DNA from: an uncultured Flavonifractor sp.
GTDB lineage: Bacteria; Bacillota; Clostridia; Oscillospirales; Oscillospiraceae
Reading direction: 5' to 3'
NCBI GenBank assembly: GCA_947346365.1
Contig: CANAAV010000003.1
Location: 1-64,000, forward strand
DNA length: 64,000 nt
A program made the position numbers and the translations under genes. This document shows positions 42,171-50,813 of this stretch, one piece after another. The notes beneath the pieces are model-generated. The model saw only the letters and a list, made by a program, of their open reading frames with translations. It searched no databases and was not told the origin of the DNA. Every line of letters starts with the position of its first letter. Within the stretch, counting starts at the first letter, position 1.

Positions 42171-42258
42171 TGGTGCGCGAGGCGGGACTTGAACCCGCAC
42201 GTGCGTAATGCACACTAGAACCTGAATCTAGCGAGTCTGCCAATTCCACCACTCGCGC
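42171..42258 (-). tRNA. tRNA-Leu (anticodon CAG)
   Basis: The minus strand folds as a class II tRNA: acceptor GCGCGAG with CTCGCGC, an anticodon stem CTAGA/TCTAG closing the loop TTCAGGT (anticodon CAG), a variable arm built on TGTGCATTACGCAC, the T-arm GCGGGTTCAAGTCCCGC, and an encoded CCA at 42173-42171. It decodes CUG leucine codons, which are very common in this window. Confidence 0.96.
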
Positions 42259-42389
42259 ATATACCCGCGCTGTTGCTCAGCGCGGGTTTTATATTACCAC
42301 CTCCGCTCTCAAATGTCAATGCCTTTTTCGGCGTGAAATAAAATTTTTTGCGCCGGTTCGGCATTCCTCTTGACCGGCGCAGGTTTTTC

Positions 42390-42418
42390 TTGACGCTGCG
42401 GAGAAAAGATGATACAAT
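42390..42418 (+). promoter_or_regulatory. Promoter of the glyS leader
   Basis: TTGACG (42390-42395) and TACAAT (42413-42418) are spaced 17 bases. Transcription would start near 42425, giving a leader of about 280 bases. Confidence 0.7.
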
Positions 42419-42424
42419 ACCTGC

Positions 42425-42660
42425 GCATAAAAGCGATGACCGGGAGGAGTACGCGCAGGACCCGGACCGGCAGAGAGGAGCCGTTTTGGTGCAAGGCTCC
42501 CGGCGGTCCCGCGGAAGGCGCCCGTGAGCTGCGCAGGGAAAATGCTTCGCCGGCGCCCCGCCGTTACCGGGTTTGAGTGTCCTCCGATCTGGGGGAAATT
42601 CAGGTGGTACCACGGAAGAAATTCCGCCCTGAGCGTTTACTGGCTCAGGGCGTTTTTATT
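42425..42660 (+). promoter_or_regulatory. T-box riboswitch controlling glyS
   Basis: The leader has a T-box core AGGTGGTACCACGG (42602-42615) directly before a terminator stem (GCCCTGAGC / GCTCAGGGC, 42626-42651, then GTTTTTATTT). Upstream lie Stem I features: a GGGAGGAGTACGCGC segment with the AGTA S-turn motif near 42450 and a likely GGC glycine specifier near 42517. Uncharged tRNA-Gly should stabilise the antiterminator and allow glyS expression. The specifier assignment is inference; the gene downstream supports it. Confidence 0.9.
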
Positions 42661-42705
42661 TCCGCAGCATGAAGCATGAATTTATTATAAAAGGAGTGCA
42701 TTCCT

Positions 42706-44124
42706 ATGAAAAACACGGAAAAAACCATGGAGCAGATTGTAAACCTCTGTAAGGGCCGGGGCTTTATCTATCCCGGCAGCGAGATTTACGGCGGTCTAGC
42801 CAATTCCTGGGATTACGGTCCCCTGGGCGTAGAGCTGAAAAATAACGTCAAACGGGCGTGGTGGAAAAAATTTGTCCAGGAGAGCCCTTATAACGTGGGC
42901 TTGGACGCCGCTATCCTCATGAATCCCCAAGTTTGGGTGGCTTCCGGCCACGTATCCACCTTCAACGACCCACTGATCGACTGCAAGGCATGTAAGATGC
43001 GCCACCGGGCGGATAAGCTCATTGAGGACTGGTGCCAGGAGCAGGGACGCAGCGATGTGAATGTGGAGGCGATGACCCAGGAGGAGCTGGTGCGCTTTAT
43101 CCGGGACAACGGCGTCACCTGTCCCGGCTGCGGAAAAAGTGATTTTACCGACATCCGCAAGTTCAATCTGATGTTCAAAACCCACCAGGGGGTCACAGAG
43201 GACAGCTCCACCGAGGTTTACCTTCGCCCGGAGACCGCCCAAGGGATTTTCGTTAATTTCCCCGCCATTCAGCGGACCACCCGGAAGAAGCTTCCCTTCG
43301 GCGTGTGCCAGGTGGGCAAATCCTTCCGCAATGAGATTACGCCCGGCAACTTTATTTTCCGCATCCGGGAATTTGAGCAGATGGAGCTGGAGTTCTTCTG
43401 CCAGCCGGGGAGCGACCTGGAGTGGTTTGCTTATTGGCGGGAATTCTGCCACAAGTGGCTGCTGGGTCTGGGACTGAAGGACGAGAATCTGCGCCTGCGG
43501 GACCACGAACCGGAGGAGCTGGCGTTCTACTCCAAGGCCACCACAGACTTTGAGTTTATGTTCCCCTTCGGCTGGGGCGAGCTGTGGGGTGTGGCGGACC
43601 GGACGGACTACGATCTCAAGCAGCATCAGGAGCACTCCGGGAAGGACCTGACGTACTTTGACCAGGAGAAGAACGAACACTATATCCCCTATGTTATCGA
43701 GCCCTCTCTGGGAGCTGACCGGGTGACCCTGGCCTTTTTGGTGGAGGCCTATGACGAGGAGGTAGTGGACGAGGCCAAAAACGACGTGCGCACCGTCATG
43801 CGCCTGCATCCGGCCCTGGCCCCCTTCAAATGCGCCGTGCTCCCCCTGTCCAAAAAGCTGGGACCCAAGGCCATGGAGCTGCGGGAGGAGCTGGCCCGGG
43901 AGTTTATGGTGGACTATGACGAGGCCGGTTCCATCGGCAAGCGCTACCGCCGGCAGGACGAGATCGGCACCCCCTTCTGCATCACGGTGGATTTTCAGAC
44001 TGTGGGGGACGGCGAGACTCCGGCCGACGGCTGCGTGACCATCCGCGAGCGGGACACCATGGACCAGGTGCGCCTGCCTATGGATAAGGTTAGGGATTAT
44101 ATCGCCCAGCGAGTTAAATTTTAA
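42706..44124 (+). CDS. glyS: Glycine--tRNA ligase (dimeric type)
   Basis: The 472-residue class II synthetase charges tRNA-Gly. It is the single-chain alpha2 type: [30 protein letters not shown] at the start, [19 protein letters not shown] stretch ([21 protein letters not shown]), [15 protein letters not shown], and the C-terminal anticodon domain with [23 protein letters not shown]. Zinc-type CPGCGKSDF lies near 143. ATG 42706 after AAAAGGAG. Expression is under the T-box. Confidence 0.97.
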   Translation: MKNTEKTMEQIVNLCKGRGFIYPGSEIYGGLANSWDYGPLGVELKNNVKRAWWKKFVQESPYNVGLDAAILMNPQVWVASGHVSTFNDPLIDCKACKMRHRADKLIEDWCQEQGRSDVNVEAMTQEELVRFIRDNGVTCPGCGKSDFTDIRKFNLMFKTHQGVTEDSSTEVYLRPETAQGIFVNFPAIQRTTRKKLPFGVCQVGKSFRNEITPGNFIFRIREFEQMELEFFCQPGSDLEWFAYWREFCHKWLLGLGLKDENLRLRDHEPEELAFYSKATTDFEFMFPFGWGELWGVADRTDYDLKQHQEHSGKDLTYFDQEKNEHYIPYVIEPSLGADRVTLAFLVEAYDEEVVDEAKNDVRTVMRLHPALAPFKCAVLPLSKKLGPKAMELREELAREFMVDYDEAGSIGKRYRRQDEIGTPFCITVDFQTVGDGETPADGCVTIRERDTMDQVRLPMDKVRDYIAQRVKF

Positions 44125-44276
44125 AAACCCGTATTTACAACCGGGAGCGTCGAATTGGCGCGGAGCGGCTGCGGAAGGTCCGTCAAAGCGGCGTTTAGCG
44201 GTTGGGAATACAGGTTCTAACGCAAAATCGGTTTGGCGCCGGCGAAAACGGGGCCTAATTGAGAAAGAGCATGATT

Positions 44277-44311
44277 CAGGCCTTGCCTGGACAATGTTCC
44301 GGCAAGGCCTG
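44277..44311 (+). repeat. Short hairpin with repeat-like GGCCTTG ends
   Basis: CAGGCCTTGCC and GGCAAGGCCTG form an 11-bp stem around 13 bases. The outer GGCCTTG and the TGGACAATGTTC segment echo the left end of copy A at 18147 (TTTGAACATTGTTC), so this may be an internally deleted member of that family. It lies 60 bases before the CofE-like gene. Confidence 0.4.
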
Positions 44312-44350
44312 GACGGGGGCCGATCACGATAAGATAAAGAAGGGTTCAAT

Positions 44351-45088
44351 ATGGAATTTCACGCCAACGAAGGAAAGAGCGTCACCATCCAGGTAAACGG
44401 GAAGACCTATGCCCGCCACGCGATTCAGACCCATTTTGTTCAGGTGGGGGAGAGCTATGTGGATTTGGTGGAGCGCTATGTCAAGCCGCTCTATCAGCCG
44501 GGGGACCTGCTGTCCTCCAGCGAGAAAATCATTGGACTGTGCCAGAAGCGGGTGGTCTACAAAAAGGACATGAAGGTCAGCGCGCTGGCCAGGTTTTTGT
44601 CCAGATTTGCCTCCCACTCCACCGCGGGCATCGGGGTAGACAGCCCTTGGAAAATGCAGTTTGCCATTGACCAGTGCGGGGCCTTGAAGGTTATTTGGGC
44701 CGCTGTGTGCGCCGGAATCGGCAAGCTTTTCGGCAGGCGCGGAGTATTTTATGACATGGTAGGGCAGGAGGTCTCCGGTCTGGACGGCTTCTACGACCAC
44801 GAGTTTGCCGAGTACGGCGAGTTCGGCATCCGCCTGCCGGAAAACCCCGGCAAGGTGTGCGACGAGATTGAGGCCGCCACCGGCGTGCAGGCTATGATTG
44901 TGGACGCCAACGACCTGAACATTGAAATTTTGGGCAAAGCGTCCTCTGTACAGATGGATGAAGGGACGCTGAAGGCGCTCATCCGGGACAACCCGGCGGG
45001 CCAGTCCCGGGAGCTGACTCCTTTTATCCTTATCCGCCCGGTGGAGGAGAGAGAGACCCCGGCAGAGGATGGGGAGACCCCGGTATAA
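44351..45088 (+). CDS. CofE-like gamma-glutamyl ligase family protein
   Basis: The 245-residue protein shares the F420-0:gamma-glutamyl ligase fold: MKVSALARFLSRFASHSTAGIGVDSPWKMQFAIDQCG, GVFYDMVGQEVSGLDGFYDHEFAEYGEFGIRLPENP and VQAMIVDANDLNIEILGKAS. Firmicutes of this type are not known to make F420, so the acceptor is probably another molecule. It has a long intergenic leader and is followed after 111 bases by the Ptb-like gene with its own promoter. The C-terminus ends in an acidic repeat (EERETPAEDGETPV). Confidence 0.75.
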   Translation: MEFHANEGKSVTIQVNGKTYARHAIQTHFVQVGESYVDLVERYVKPLYQPGDLLSSSEKIIGLCQKRVVYKKDMKVSALARFLSRFASHSTAGIGVDSPWKMQFAIDQCGALKVIWAAVCAGIGKLFGRRGVFYDMVGQEVSGLDGFYDHEFAEYGEFGIRLPENPGKVCDEIEAATGVQAMIVDANDLNIEILGKASSVQMDEGTLKALIRDNPAGQSRELTPFILIRPVEERETPAEDGETPV

Positions 45089-45116
45089 CTTTTCTGTGCA
45101 ACCTGCCAAAAGCATC

Positions 45117-45145
45117 TTGTATTCTGGCAGCACCTTCGGTATAAT
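45117..45145 (+). promoter_or_regulatory. Promoter of the Ptb-like gene
   Basis: TTGTAT (45117-45122) and a perfect TATAAT (45140-45145) are spaced 17 bases, 55 bases before the ATG. Confidence 0.65.
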
Positions 45146-45199
45146 GGTGCTAAGTGCACCGCACATTGCGGGAAATCAGATGTAAAGAGAGGCGGCACC

Positions 45200-46129
45200 A
45201 TGGAAATCAAGAATTTTGACAATATCATCAGCCGTGTTCCCAAGCTGGCCAATCCTCTGCGGGTAGTGCTGGCGGGTTCCGACGGGGAGAACATGCTTGA
45301 GGGGCTTTTCCAGGCCCAGAAGGAGGGCTTTGTGCAGCCCGTTTTGGTGGGAGACCGGGCCCGCACCATGGTCCAGCTGGAGAAGCTGGGGCTGGAGCAC
45401 GAGCCGTATACCATGGTGGATACGCCGCCGGGCCACAGTGTGGCGCACGCCGCGCTGGACATCATCAAGTGCGGGGAGGGGGATATTCTCATGCGGGGCA
45501 ATATGCCCACCCGGGATTTCCTGATGCCTGTGCTGGACCGGAAAAACGGCCTGCGCACCGACCGGATTATGAGCCATGTGTCCTTAGCCTCCATCCCTGA
45601 GTACCCCAAGCTGCTGGCGCTGTCGGACATGACCGTCATTATCAACCCCAATCCCAACCAAAAGCGCGCGATTATTAAAAATACCGCCGACGCCCTGAAG
45701 GCCTTTGGGTACGAGAATCCCAAGCTGGCCCTGATGGCCCTGGTGGAGAGCGTGAATTTCAACATGCCCGATACCATCGAGGCTCAGCGCCTGATGGCCG
45801 AGCAGCAGCGCAAGCCCTTTGCCGACTGTGAGCTGTGGGGACCCATCGCCTATGACCTCATCATCAGCAAGGAGGCCTGCCGGCTGAAAAACTACGACTG
45901 CCCCTATGCCGGCGGCGGATTTGACGGGATTATTGCACAAAACCTCCTATCCGCCAATACGCTGATTAAAAGCTGGCTGATTCACGCCCACGCGGTGACC
46001 TGCGGCGCGGTGGTGGGGGCGCGGGTGCCCATCGCTCTGACTTCCCGCAGCGCGGCGGCGGAGGAGAGCTTCCTCTCCCTGGTGTTCTGCGCCGTACTCA
46101 ATGAGTGGCGAAAGATGCAGCACTCGTAA
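45200..46129 (+). CDS. Phosphate butyryl/acetyltransferase family enzyme
   Basis: The 309-residue enzyme belongs to the PTA/PTB family, which exchanges CoA of an acyl-CoA for phosphate. Motifs SLASIPEYPKLLALSDMTVIINPNPNQKRAI, LMALVESVNFNMPDT and CPYAGGGFDGIIAQNLLSANTLIK fit the family, and the short length matches Ptb-type rather than the longer Pta. It could convert butyryl-CoA to butyryl phosphate for a butyrate kinase, but no kinase is in the window and acetyl-CoA is a possible substrate. RBS AGAGAGGCGG. A terminator follows at 46161. Confidence 0.78.
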   Translation: MEIKNFDNIISRVPKLANPLRVVLAGSDGENMLEGLFQAQKEGFVQPVLVGDRARTMVQLEKLGLEHEPYTMVDTPPGHSVAHAALDIIKCGEGDILMRGNMPTRDFLMPVLDRKNGLRTDRIMSHVSLASIPEYPKLLALSDMTVIINPNPNQKRAIIKNTADALKAFGYENPKLALMALVESVNFNMPDTIEAQRLMAEQQRKPFADCELWGPIAYDLIISKEACRLKNYDCPYAGGGFDGIIAQNLLSANTLIKSWLIHAHAVTCGAVVGARVPIALTSRSAAAEESFLSLVFCAVLNEWRKMQHS

Positions 46130-46160
46130 AAATTCTGCGTGACTTTTTGACAGCCGAAGA

Positions 46161-46191
46161 GGCCCTCCGTCCGCCGGACGGGGGGCCTTTT
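46161..46191 (+). terminator. Terminator after the Ptb-like gene
   Basis: GGCCCTCCGTCC and GGACGGGGGGCC form a 12-bp stem (one G-T pair) with a GCC loop, followed by TTTTAAAG. Confidence 0.75.
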
Positions 46192-46254
46192 AAAGCGTCT
46201 GGAATTTTTGTGGCGGCATTCCCAAAAAATTCACAATAACTCTATGGGTTCCGG

Positions 46255-46283
46255 TTGATTTTTAGTGGACTTGGAGGTATAAT
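46255..46283 (+). promoter_or_regulatory. Promoter of thl-atoDA
   Basis: TTGATT (46255-46260) and a perfect TATAAT (46278-46283) are spaced 17 bases, 64 bases before the thl ATG. A Rex-like half-site (ATTCACAA, near 46229) lies upstream without a good partner. Confidence 0.65.
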
Positions 46284-46346
46284 GAGCCCCGAAGGGTATT
46301 TCCATTCAGGAAGGAAATCCAAAAAATAATTTGGAGGTCTTTGTAC

Positions 46347-47606
46347 ATGAAAGAAATTTATGTGGTCAACTGCTGCCGCACCGCGGTAGGCTCCTTTGGC
46401 GGCAGTCTGAAGGATGTTCCCGCCTCTGACTTGGGCGCCGCCGTGGTCAAAGAGGTTCTCGTCCGGGGCGGTGTAAAGCCCGAGCAGGTTGACGAGCTGA
46501 TGTTCGGTTGCATTCTCACCGCTGCCCAGGGGCAGAACGTGGCCCGCCAGGTGGGCGTAAAGGCCGGCCTGCCCTACTCTGTGCCCGCCTATACCGTGGG
46601 CATGGTCTGCGGCTCCGGAATGAAGAGCGTGATCGAGGGCGCCCGCGCCATTCTGGCCGGGGACGCCGACGTCATCGTCGCCGGCGGCACGGAGAATATG
46701 TCCGCCGCCCCCTATGCCATTCCCACCGGCCGCTATGGTGCCCGGATGGGCAACACCCAGATGGTGGACACTATGATTAAGGACGGCCTGTGGGAGGCCT
46801 ATAACAACTATCACATGGGTACCACCGCCGAGAATATCAATGATATCTGGGGCATCACCCGCCAGGAGCAGGACGAGTTTGCTGCCTCCTCCCAGCAGAA
46901 GACTGAGGCCGCTCAGGCCGCCGGTAAGTTTGAGGCGGAGATCGTTCCCGTGATGATTAAGAAGAAGAAGGAAATGGTGGAATTCAAGGTAGACGAGTTC
47001 CCCAAGGCCGGCGTGACCGCCGAGGGCATCGCCAAGCTGCGCGGCGCGTTCCCCGTGGGCCCTGAGGGTGTGGAGGACGAGGTGGTCCACACCTTTGAGC
47101 CCACCGGCATCCATGAGGCCGATGCCAAGAAGCATGTCCAGCGGGTGACCGCGGCCAACGCCTCCGGCATCAACGACGGCGCGGCCGCCATTCTGCTGGC
47201 CTCCGGCGAGGCGGTGGAGAAATACGGTCTGAAGCCTATGGCCAAGCTGATTGGCTGGGGCCAGGGCGGCGTGGACCCGAAGATTATGGGCGTAGGCCCC
47301 GTGCCCGCCTCCCGCAACGCCATGGCCAAGGCCGGCGTGACCATCAAGGACATTGATCTGGTGGAGGCCAACGAGGCATTTGCCGCCCAGTCCATCGCCG
47401 TGGCCCGCGAGCTGGGCTTCGACATGAGCAAGGTCAACGTGAACGGCGGCGCCATCTCCATCGGCCACCCGGTGGGCGCTTCCGGCGCGCGCATTATTGT
47501 CACGCTGCTCCACGAGATGGCCAAGCGCCCCGACGCCAAGAAAGGTCTGGCGACTTTGTGCATCGGCGGCGGCATGGGCGTTGCCACCGTATTTGAAAAG
47601 TGCTAA
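46347..47606 (+). CDS. thl: Acetyl-CoA acetyltransferase (thiolase) with an extra loop
   Basis: This 419-residue enzyme condenses two acetyl-CoA to acetoacetyl-CoA, or runs in reverse. Catalytic Cys88 (VCGSGMKS), His374 (GHPVGASGAR) and Cys405 (CIGGGMG) are present. Clostridium acetobutylicum thiolase is about 392 residues with these residues at 88, 348 and 378, so this one carries about 25 extra residues. The insertion lies at about 236-265 (PVGPEGVEDEVVHTFEPTGI and beyond), between LRGAF and RVTAANASGINDGAA. ATG 46347 is 8 bases after GGAGGT. It leads an operon with two CoA-transferase subunits. Confidence 0.93.
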   Translation: MKEIYVVNCCRTAVGSFGGSLKDVPASDLGAAVVKEVLVRGGVKPEQVDELMFGCILTAAQGQNVARQVGVKAGLPYSVPAYTVGMVCGSGMKSVIEGARAILAGDADVIVAGGTENMSAAPYAIPTGRYGARMGNTQMVDTMIKDGLWEAYNNYHMGTTAENINDIWGITRQEQDEFAASSQQKTEAAQAAGKFEAEIVPVMIKKKKEMVEFKVDEFPKAGVTAEGIAKLRGAFPVGPEGVEDEVVHTFEPTGIHEADAKKHVQRVTAANASGINDGAAAILLASGEAVEKYGLKPMAKLIGWGQGGVDPKIMGVGPVPASRNAMAKAGVTIKDIDLVEANEAFAAQSIAVARELGFDMSKVNVNGGAISIGHPVGASGARIIVTLLHEMAKRPDAKKGLATLCIGGGMGVATVFEKC

Positions 47607-47672
47607 GGCGCATAGGCGCTGCTGCTTTGTCTCCTGCGCTGTCCAGTATAAAAATTTAGGAGGTAATCAATT

Positions 47673-48356
47673 ATGGCTAAGATCACATCTATTCAAGAAG
47701 CCATTGCCCAGGTCAAGGATGGAATGACCATTATGGTGGGCGGCTTCCTGGGCTGCGGCGGTCCGGATAAGCTGATGCACGCGCTGGCCGAGTCCGGCGT
47801 GAAGGACCTGACGGTTATCTGCAACGACGGCGGCCTGCCCGGCGTACGCCTGCTGGGTGTTCAGGAAGTCATCCATAACGGCCAGGTGAAGCACCTGATT
47901 GCCACCCACATCGGCATGAACAAGGAAGTGGGCCAGATGATGAACACGGGGACCATGAAGGTCACCCTGGTTCCCCAGGGCTCTCTGGCGGAAAAGATCC
48001 GCGCCGGCGGCTATGGCCTGGGCGGCGTTCTGACCCCCACCGGCCTGGGCACTCCTGTGGGCGTTGATTCTGAAGATGCGGCAAATGGGGCCAAGAAGGA
48101 ATCCATTGTCATTGATGGCAAGGAATACCTGCTGGAGCGCCCCATTCGCGCCGACATCGCGTTTATCTACGGCTCTGTCGCGGATAAGTACGGCAATGTG
48201 AAGATTCACGGCACTGCCCGCAACTTTAACACCGTCATGGCCACCGCCGCCGATACCGTCATCTGCCAGGCTGACGAGGTGGTCGAGATGATCGACCCCG
48301 ACGAGGTCTTGATCCAGGGCGTTCTGGTGGACTATATCGTGGGAGGTAAAAACTAA
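47673..48356 (+). CDS. atoD: Acetoacetate-type CoA-transferase, alpha subunit
   Basis: The 227-residue subunit resembles AtoD/CtfA (KDGMTIMVGGFLGCGGPDKLMHAL, VICNDGGLPGVRLLG, IRADIAFIYGSVADKYGN). With the beta subunit it moves CoA between acyl-CoA and acetate, acetoacetate or butyrate. Placed after thl, it could release butyrate or activate acetoacetate, as in lysine or acid fermenters. It starts 66 bases after thl with AGGAGGT and ends one base into the atoA start. Confidence 0.88.
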   Translation: MAKITSIQEAIAQVKDGMTIMVGGFLGCGGPDKLMHALAESGVKDLTVICNDGGLPGVRLLGVQEVIHNGQVKHLIATHIGMNKEVGQMMNTGTMKVTLVPQGSLAEKIRAGGYGLGGVLTPTGLGTPVGVDSEDAANGAKKESIVIDGKEYLLERPIRADIAFIYGSVADKYGNVKIHGTARNFNTVMATAADTVICQADEVVEMIDPDEVLIQGVLVDYIVGGKN

Positions 48357-49006
48357 TGGAAAAGGGAATGATTAAAAGCTTTATCGCCAAGAGAGCCGCG
48401 AAGGAGTTTAAGGACGGCGATTTTGTGAATCTGGGAATTGGCCTGCCCACGATGATTCCTGCATACCTGCCTGACGACGTGCACGTGATTTTAGAGGCCG
48501 AGCTGGGCATGGCCGGCGCGGGCACCAAGCCTGAAATCAATGATTTTAATGTCTGTGACGCGGGCGGCGCCTCCTCTTCCGTGGCCGTCGGCGGCGCCTT
48601 CATCGACTCCGCCACCTCCTTCGGCCTGATTCGCGGCGGCCATGTGAACGCCACCGTGCTGGGCGCTTTGCAGGTAGACGAGAAGGGCAACCTGGCCAAC
48701 TGGATTATTCCCGGCAAGATGGTGCCCGGAATGGGCGGCGCCATGGATCTGTGCGCCGGCGCGAAAAAGGTGATTGTCGCCATGGAGCACACCCAGAAGG
48801 GCGCGCCTAAGATTCTCAAGGAGTGCACCCTCCCTCTGACCACCCAGACCTGCGTCACCAAGATTATCACCGAGATGTGCGTAATCGACGTGACCGAGAA
48901 GGGACTGGAGCTGGTGGAGATTAACCCCGAGTTTACTCCCGAGCAGGTGCAGGAGGCCACTGAGGCCACTCTGATCGTCTCTCCTGACCTGAAGCCCATG
49001 TGCTGA
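48356..49006 (+). CDS. atoA: Acetoacetate-type CoA-transferase, beta subunit
   Basis: The 216-residue subunit has the beta-subunit features FVNLGIGLPTMIPAYLPDD and LEAELGMAGAG, where the active-site glutamate is expected, then IWPGKMVPGMGGAMDL-like ending region (NWIIPGKMVPGMGGAMDLCAGA). The start ATG overlaps the alpha-subunit stop by one base (TAATG), so the two are made in equal amounts. A strong terminator follows. Substrate preference (acetate versus acetoacetate) cannot be read from the sequence. Confidence 0.88.
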   Translation: MEKGMIKSFIAKRAAKEFKDGDFVNLGIGLPTMIPAYLPDDVHVILEAELGMAGAGTKPEINDFNVCDAGGASSSVAVGGAFIDSATSFGLIRGGHVNATVLGALQVDEKGNLANWIIPGKMVPGMGGAMDLCAGAKKVIVAMEHTQKGAPKILKECTLPLTTQTCVTKIITEMCVIDVTEKGLELVEINPEFTPEQVQEATEATLIVSPDLKPMC

Positions 49007-49036
49007 GCATATCCGGAGAACGGAAAAATAAGAGCT

Positions 49037-49063
49037 GGCGCCCCCGGTTTTGCCGGGGGCGCC
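49037..49063 (+). terminator. Terminator of thl-atoDA
   Basis: GGCGCCCCCGG and CCGGGGGCGCC form an 11-bp stem, followed by GGTATTTATTTT. Confidence 0.8.
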
Positions 49064-49150
49064 GGTATTTATTTTAGTGGATAAGTCCCCAATTTTCCGA
49101 TACAGCGCGGCAGAGATTTATGAATTTTCGGTAAACCATGTCCATACGGG

Positions 49151-49179
49151 TTGCTCTTGAAGAAGAAAAGGCGTATACT
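49151..49179 (+). promoter_or_regulatory. Promoter of the PrsA-like lipoprotein gene
   Basis: TTGCTC (49151-49156) and TATACT (49174-49179) are spaced 17 bases, 77 bases before the ATG. Confidence 0.6.
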
Positions 49180-49256
49180 CTTATCCGAACTTGCCGGGCG
49201 GCTGCTCCGCCGGACGTCCTGTCTGGAAAGCCGCCGGAAACAGGAGGAGAATACCG

Positions 49257-50498
49257 ATGAATTGGAAGAAATATTTGTGCGCCGGCATGGCGGCCGCGCT
49301 GCTGGCGGGGACGCTGGGTGGGTGTGCTGAGGAGGCAAAAACCCCCGATCCGGGCGATATTGCCTATCAAACCGCAGGCATCAGCCGGGACACCGTGCTC
49401 TTCACCGTGGACGGTACGCAGGTCACAGCGGATGAATACCTGTTTTGGCTGCTGAACAGCATTACGGAGGCCCAGTATAACGGCTATTTGGCCGACGATG
49501 AGGCTTGGGCGGGCGAAATCGACGGGAGCGACGCCGCCGATTATTTAAAGGCGCAGGCACTGGAGACCAGCAAGCTCTATACTGTGGTCGCCAACCGGGC
49601 GGCGGCGGCGGAGATTACGCTGAGCGAGGAGGAGACGGCCTCTAACGAAGAACAGTTGACGGCTTTGGAGCAGCAGATTGCCCTTTACTATAATGGAATG
49701 ACCATCCAGGATTGGCTGGACGGCCAATGCATCTCCAGGGAGGCGTTTTTAAAGCTGAACGAAGTATCCTTCCTGGCCCAGCACCTTCAGGCCTGGATGG
49801 AGGAGAACGGGGAGCTGGAGGTCACCGACGAAGAGCTGGACGAAATGATCAATGAGGCGGGCTTCTACAAGGCCAAGCATATCTTGCTGGCTTTCCCCCG
49901 GGATGACAACAATCAGATTATCCAGCCCAGCGAGGAGGAAAAGGCCGCTCTCAAGGGGGAGGCGGATGCACTGCTGGCGCAGATTCGGTCTGCGGCAGAC
50001 CCCTACGCGGAATTTGACCGGGTTATGAATGAACGCAGCGAGGACGGCCGGGACGGAGACGGGAATTTGGCCGCCCCGGATGGCTACGTGGCCTCCAGCG
50101 GGCAGATGGAGCCAGCCTTCGAGCAGGGCGCCCTGGCTCTGGCTGAGGGGGAATTCAGCGAGCCTGTGGAGACCGCTTATGGCTATCATATCATTCAGCG
50201 CCTGGAGATCAGCCAGGAGGAATGGCAGGAGCTGCGGGACAGCGCCCGTCCCTATCGGCTGAACGCCAAGATGGCGGAGCTTAACCAGCAGTGGGTGGAA
50301 GAGGCCGTGGTGGAGACCACCCAGGCCTATGATGAGCTGGACCCCAAGACGTTTTATGAAAAAATGGTAGCCTTCAACGAAGCCCGCGAAGCGGCGCGGG
50401 AAGCGGAGGCTGCGGAGGACGGCGCTCCCCAGGAGAGCGGGGACCCGGCCGGGACCCCGGAGCCCTCCGGCAGCGCCAGTCCGGCCCCGGGGAATTAA
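49257..50498 (+). CDS. PrsA-like parvulin peptidyl-prolyl isomerase lipoprotein
   Basis: The 413-residue protein has a lipoprotein signal with lipobox LAGTLGGC (Cys near residue 22), so it is anchored outside the membrane. The N-terminal chaperone region (35-200) is helical. The parvulin domain lies at about 205-320: YKAKHILLAF, ASSGQMEPAFEQGALALAEGEFSEPVETAYGYHIIQRL. A charged, Pro/Ser-rich tail ends the protein. It probably folds exported proteins. ATG 49257 follows CAGGAGGAG. It is single-gene, flanked by a promoter and a terminator. Confidence 0.88.
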   Translation: MNWKKYLCAGMAAALLAGTLGGCAEEAKTPDPGDIAYQTAGISRDTVLFTVDGTQVTADEYLFWLLNSITEAQYNGYLADDEAWAGEIDGSDAADYLKAQALETSKLYTVVANRAAAAEITLSEEETASNEEQLTALEQQIALYYNGMTIQDWLDGQCISREAFLKLNEVSFLAQHLQAWMEENGELEVTDEELDEMINEAGFYKAKHILLAFPRDDNNQIIQPSEEEKAALKGEADALLAQIRSAADPYAEFDRVMNERSEDGRDGDGNLAAPDGYVASSGQMEPAFEQGALALAEGEFSEPVETAYGYHIIQRLEISQEEWQELRDSARPYRLNAKMAELNQQWVEEAVVETTQAYDELDPKTFYEKMVAFNEAREAAREAEAAEDGAPQESGDPAGTPEPSGSASPAPGN

Positions 50499-50607
50499 GA
50501 AAGCCGCGTTCATAATTATGAAACGCCCTTGGCAGTCCTTGCGCCAATCCGGCGTCCCTTAATAATGGATACGGGTTCTAAGGCGGCGAGACGATACAGC
50601 AGGAGAG

Positions 50608-50635
50608 GAAGCTCCACCGGAAGCGGTGGGGCTTC
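50608..50635 (+). terminator. Intrinsic terminator after the PrsA-like gene
   Basis: GAAGCTCCACCG and CGGTGGGGCTTC form a 12-bp stem with a GAAG loop (one G-T pair), followed by TTCCTATTTTG. Confidence 0.65.
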
Positions 50636-50650
50636 TTCCTATTTTGAAGA

Positions 50651-50735
50651 ATGGTATACCATCTAATTTTTGCATAAAATAGGATTTTAAGGGAACCAAA
50701 ACAGTTGATTGAACGAATAAAAACAGTTGATTGAA
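50651..50735. promoter_or_regulatory. Operator-like repeats ahead of the Xre / Spo0A-like pair
   Basis: ATGGTATACCAT (50651-50662) is a perfect 12-bp palindrome. AAACAGTTGATTGAA occurs twice, at 50699-50713 and 50721-50735, exactly 22 bases apart, putting both copies on the same face of the helix. The second is followed by TTTTTGATTCAA, which makes an inverted TTGAA...TTCAA pair. The region 50640-50810 is strongly A+T-rich. This is the likely control region of the operon at 50814, probably bound by its own Xre protein. Confidence 0.55.
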
Positions 50736-50813
50736 TTTTTGATTCAAAAGTTGCTTTTAAAAAGTCAAAGTTCTTGTCAAAGTATATCTAAAGTTTTGAC
50801 AGGAGGAGCTTTT

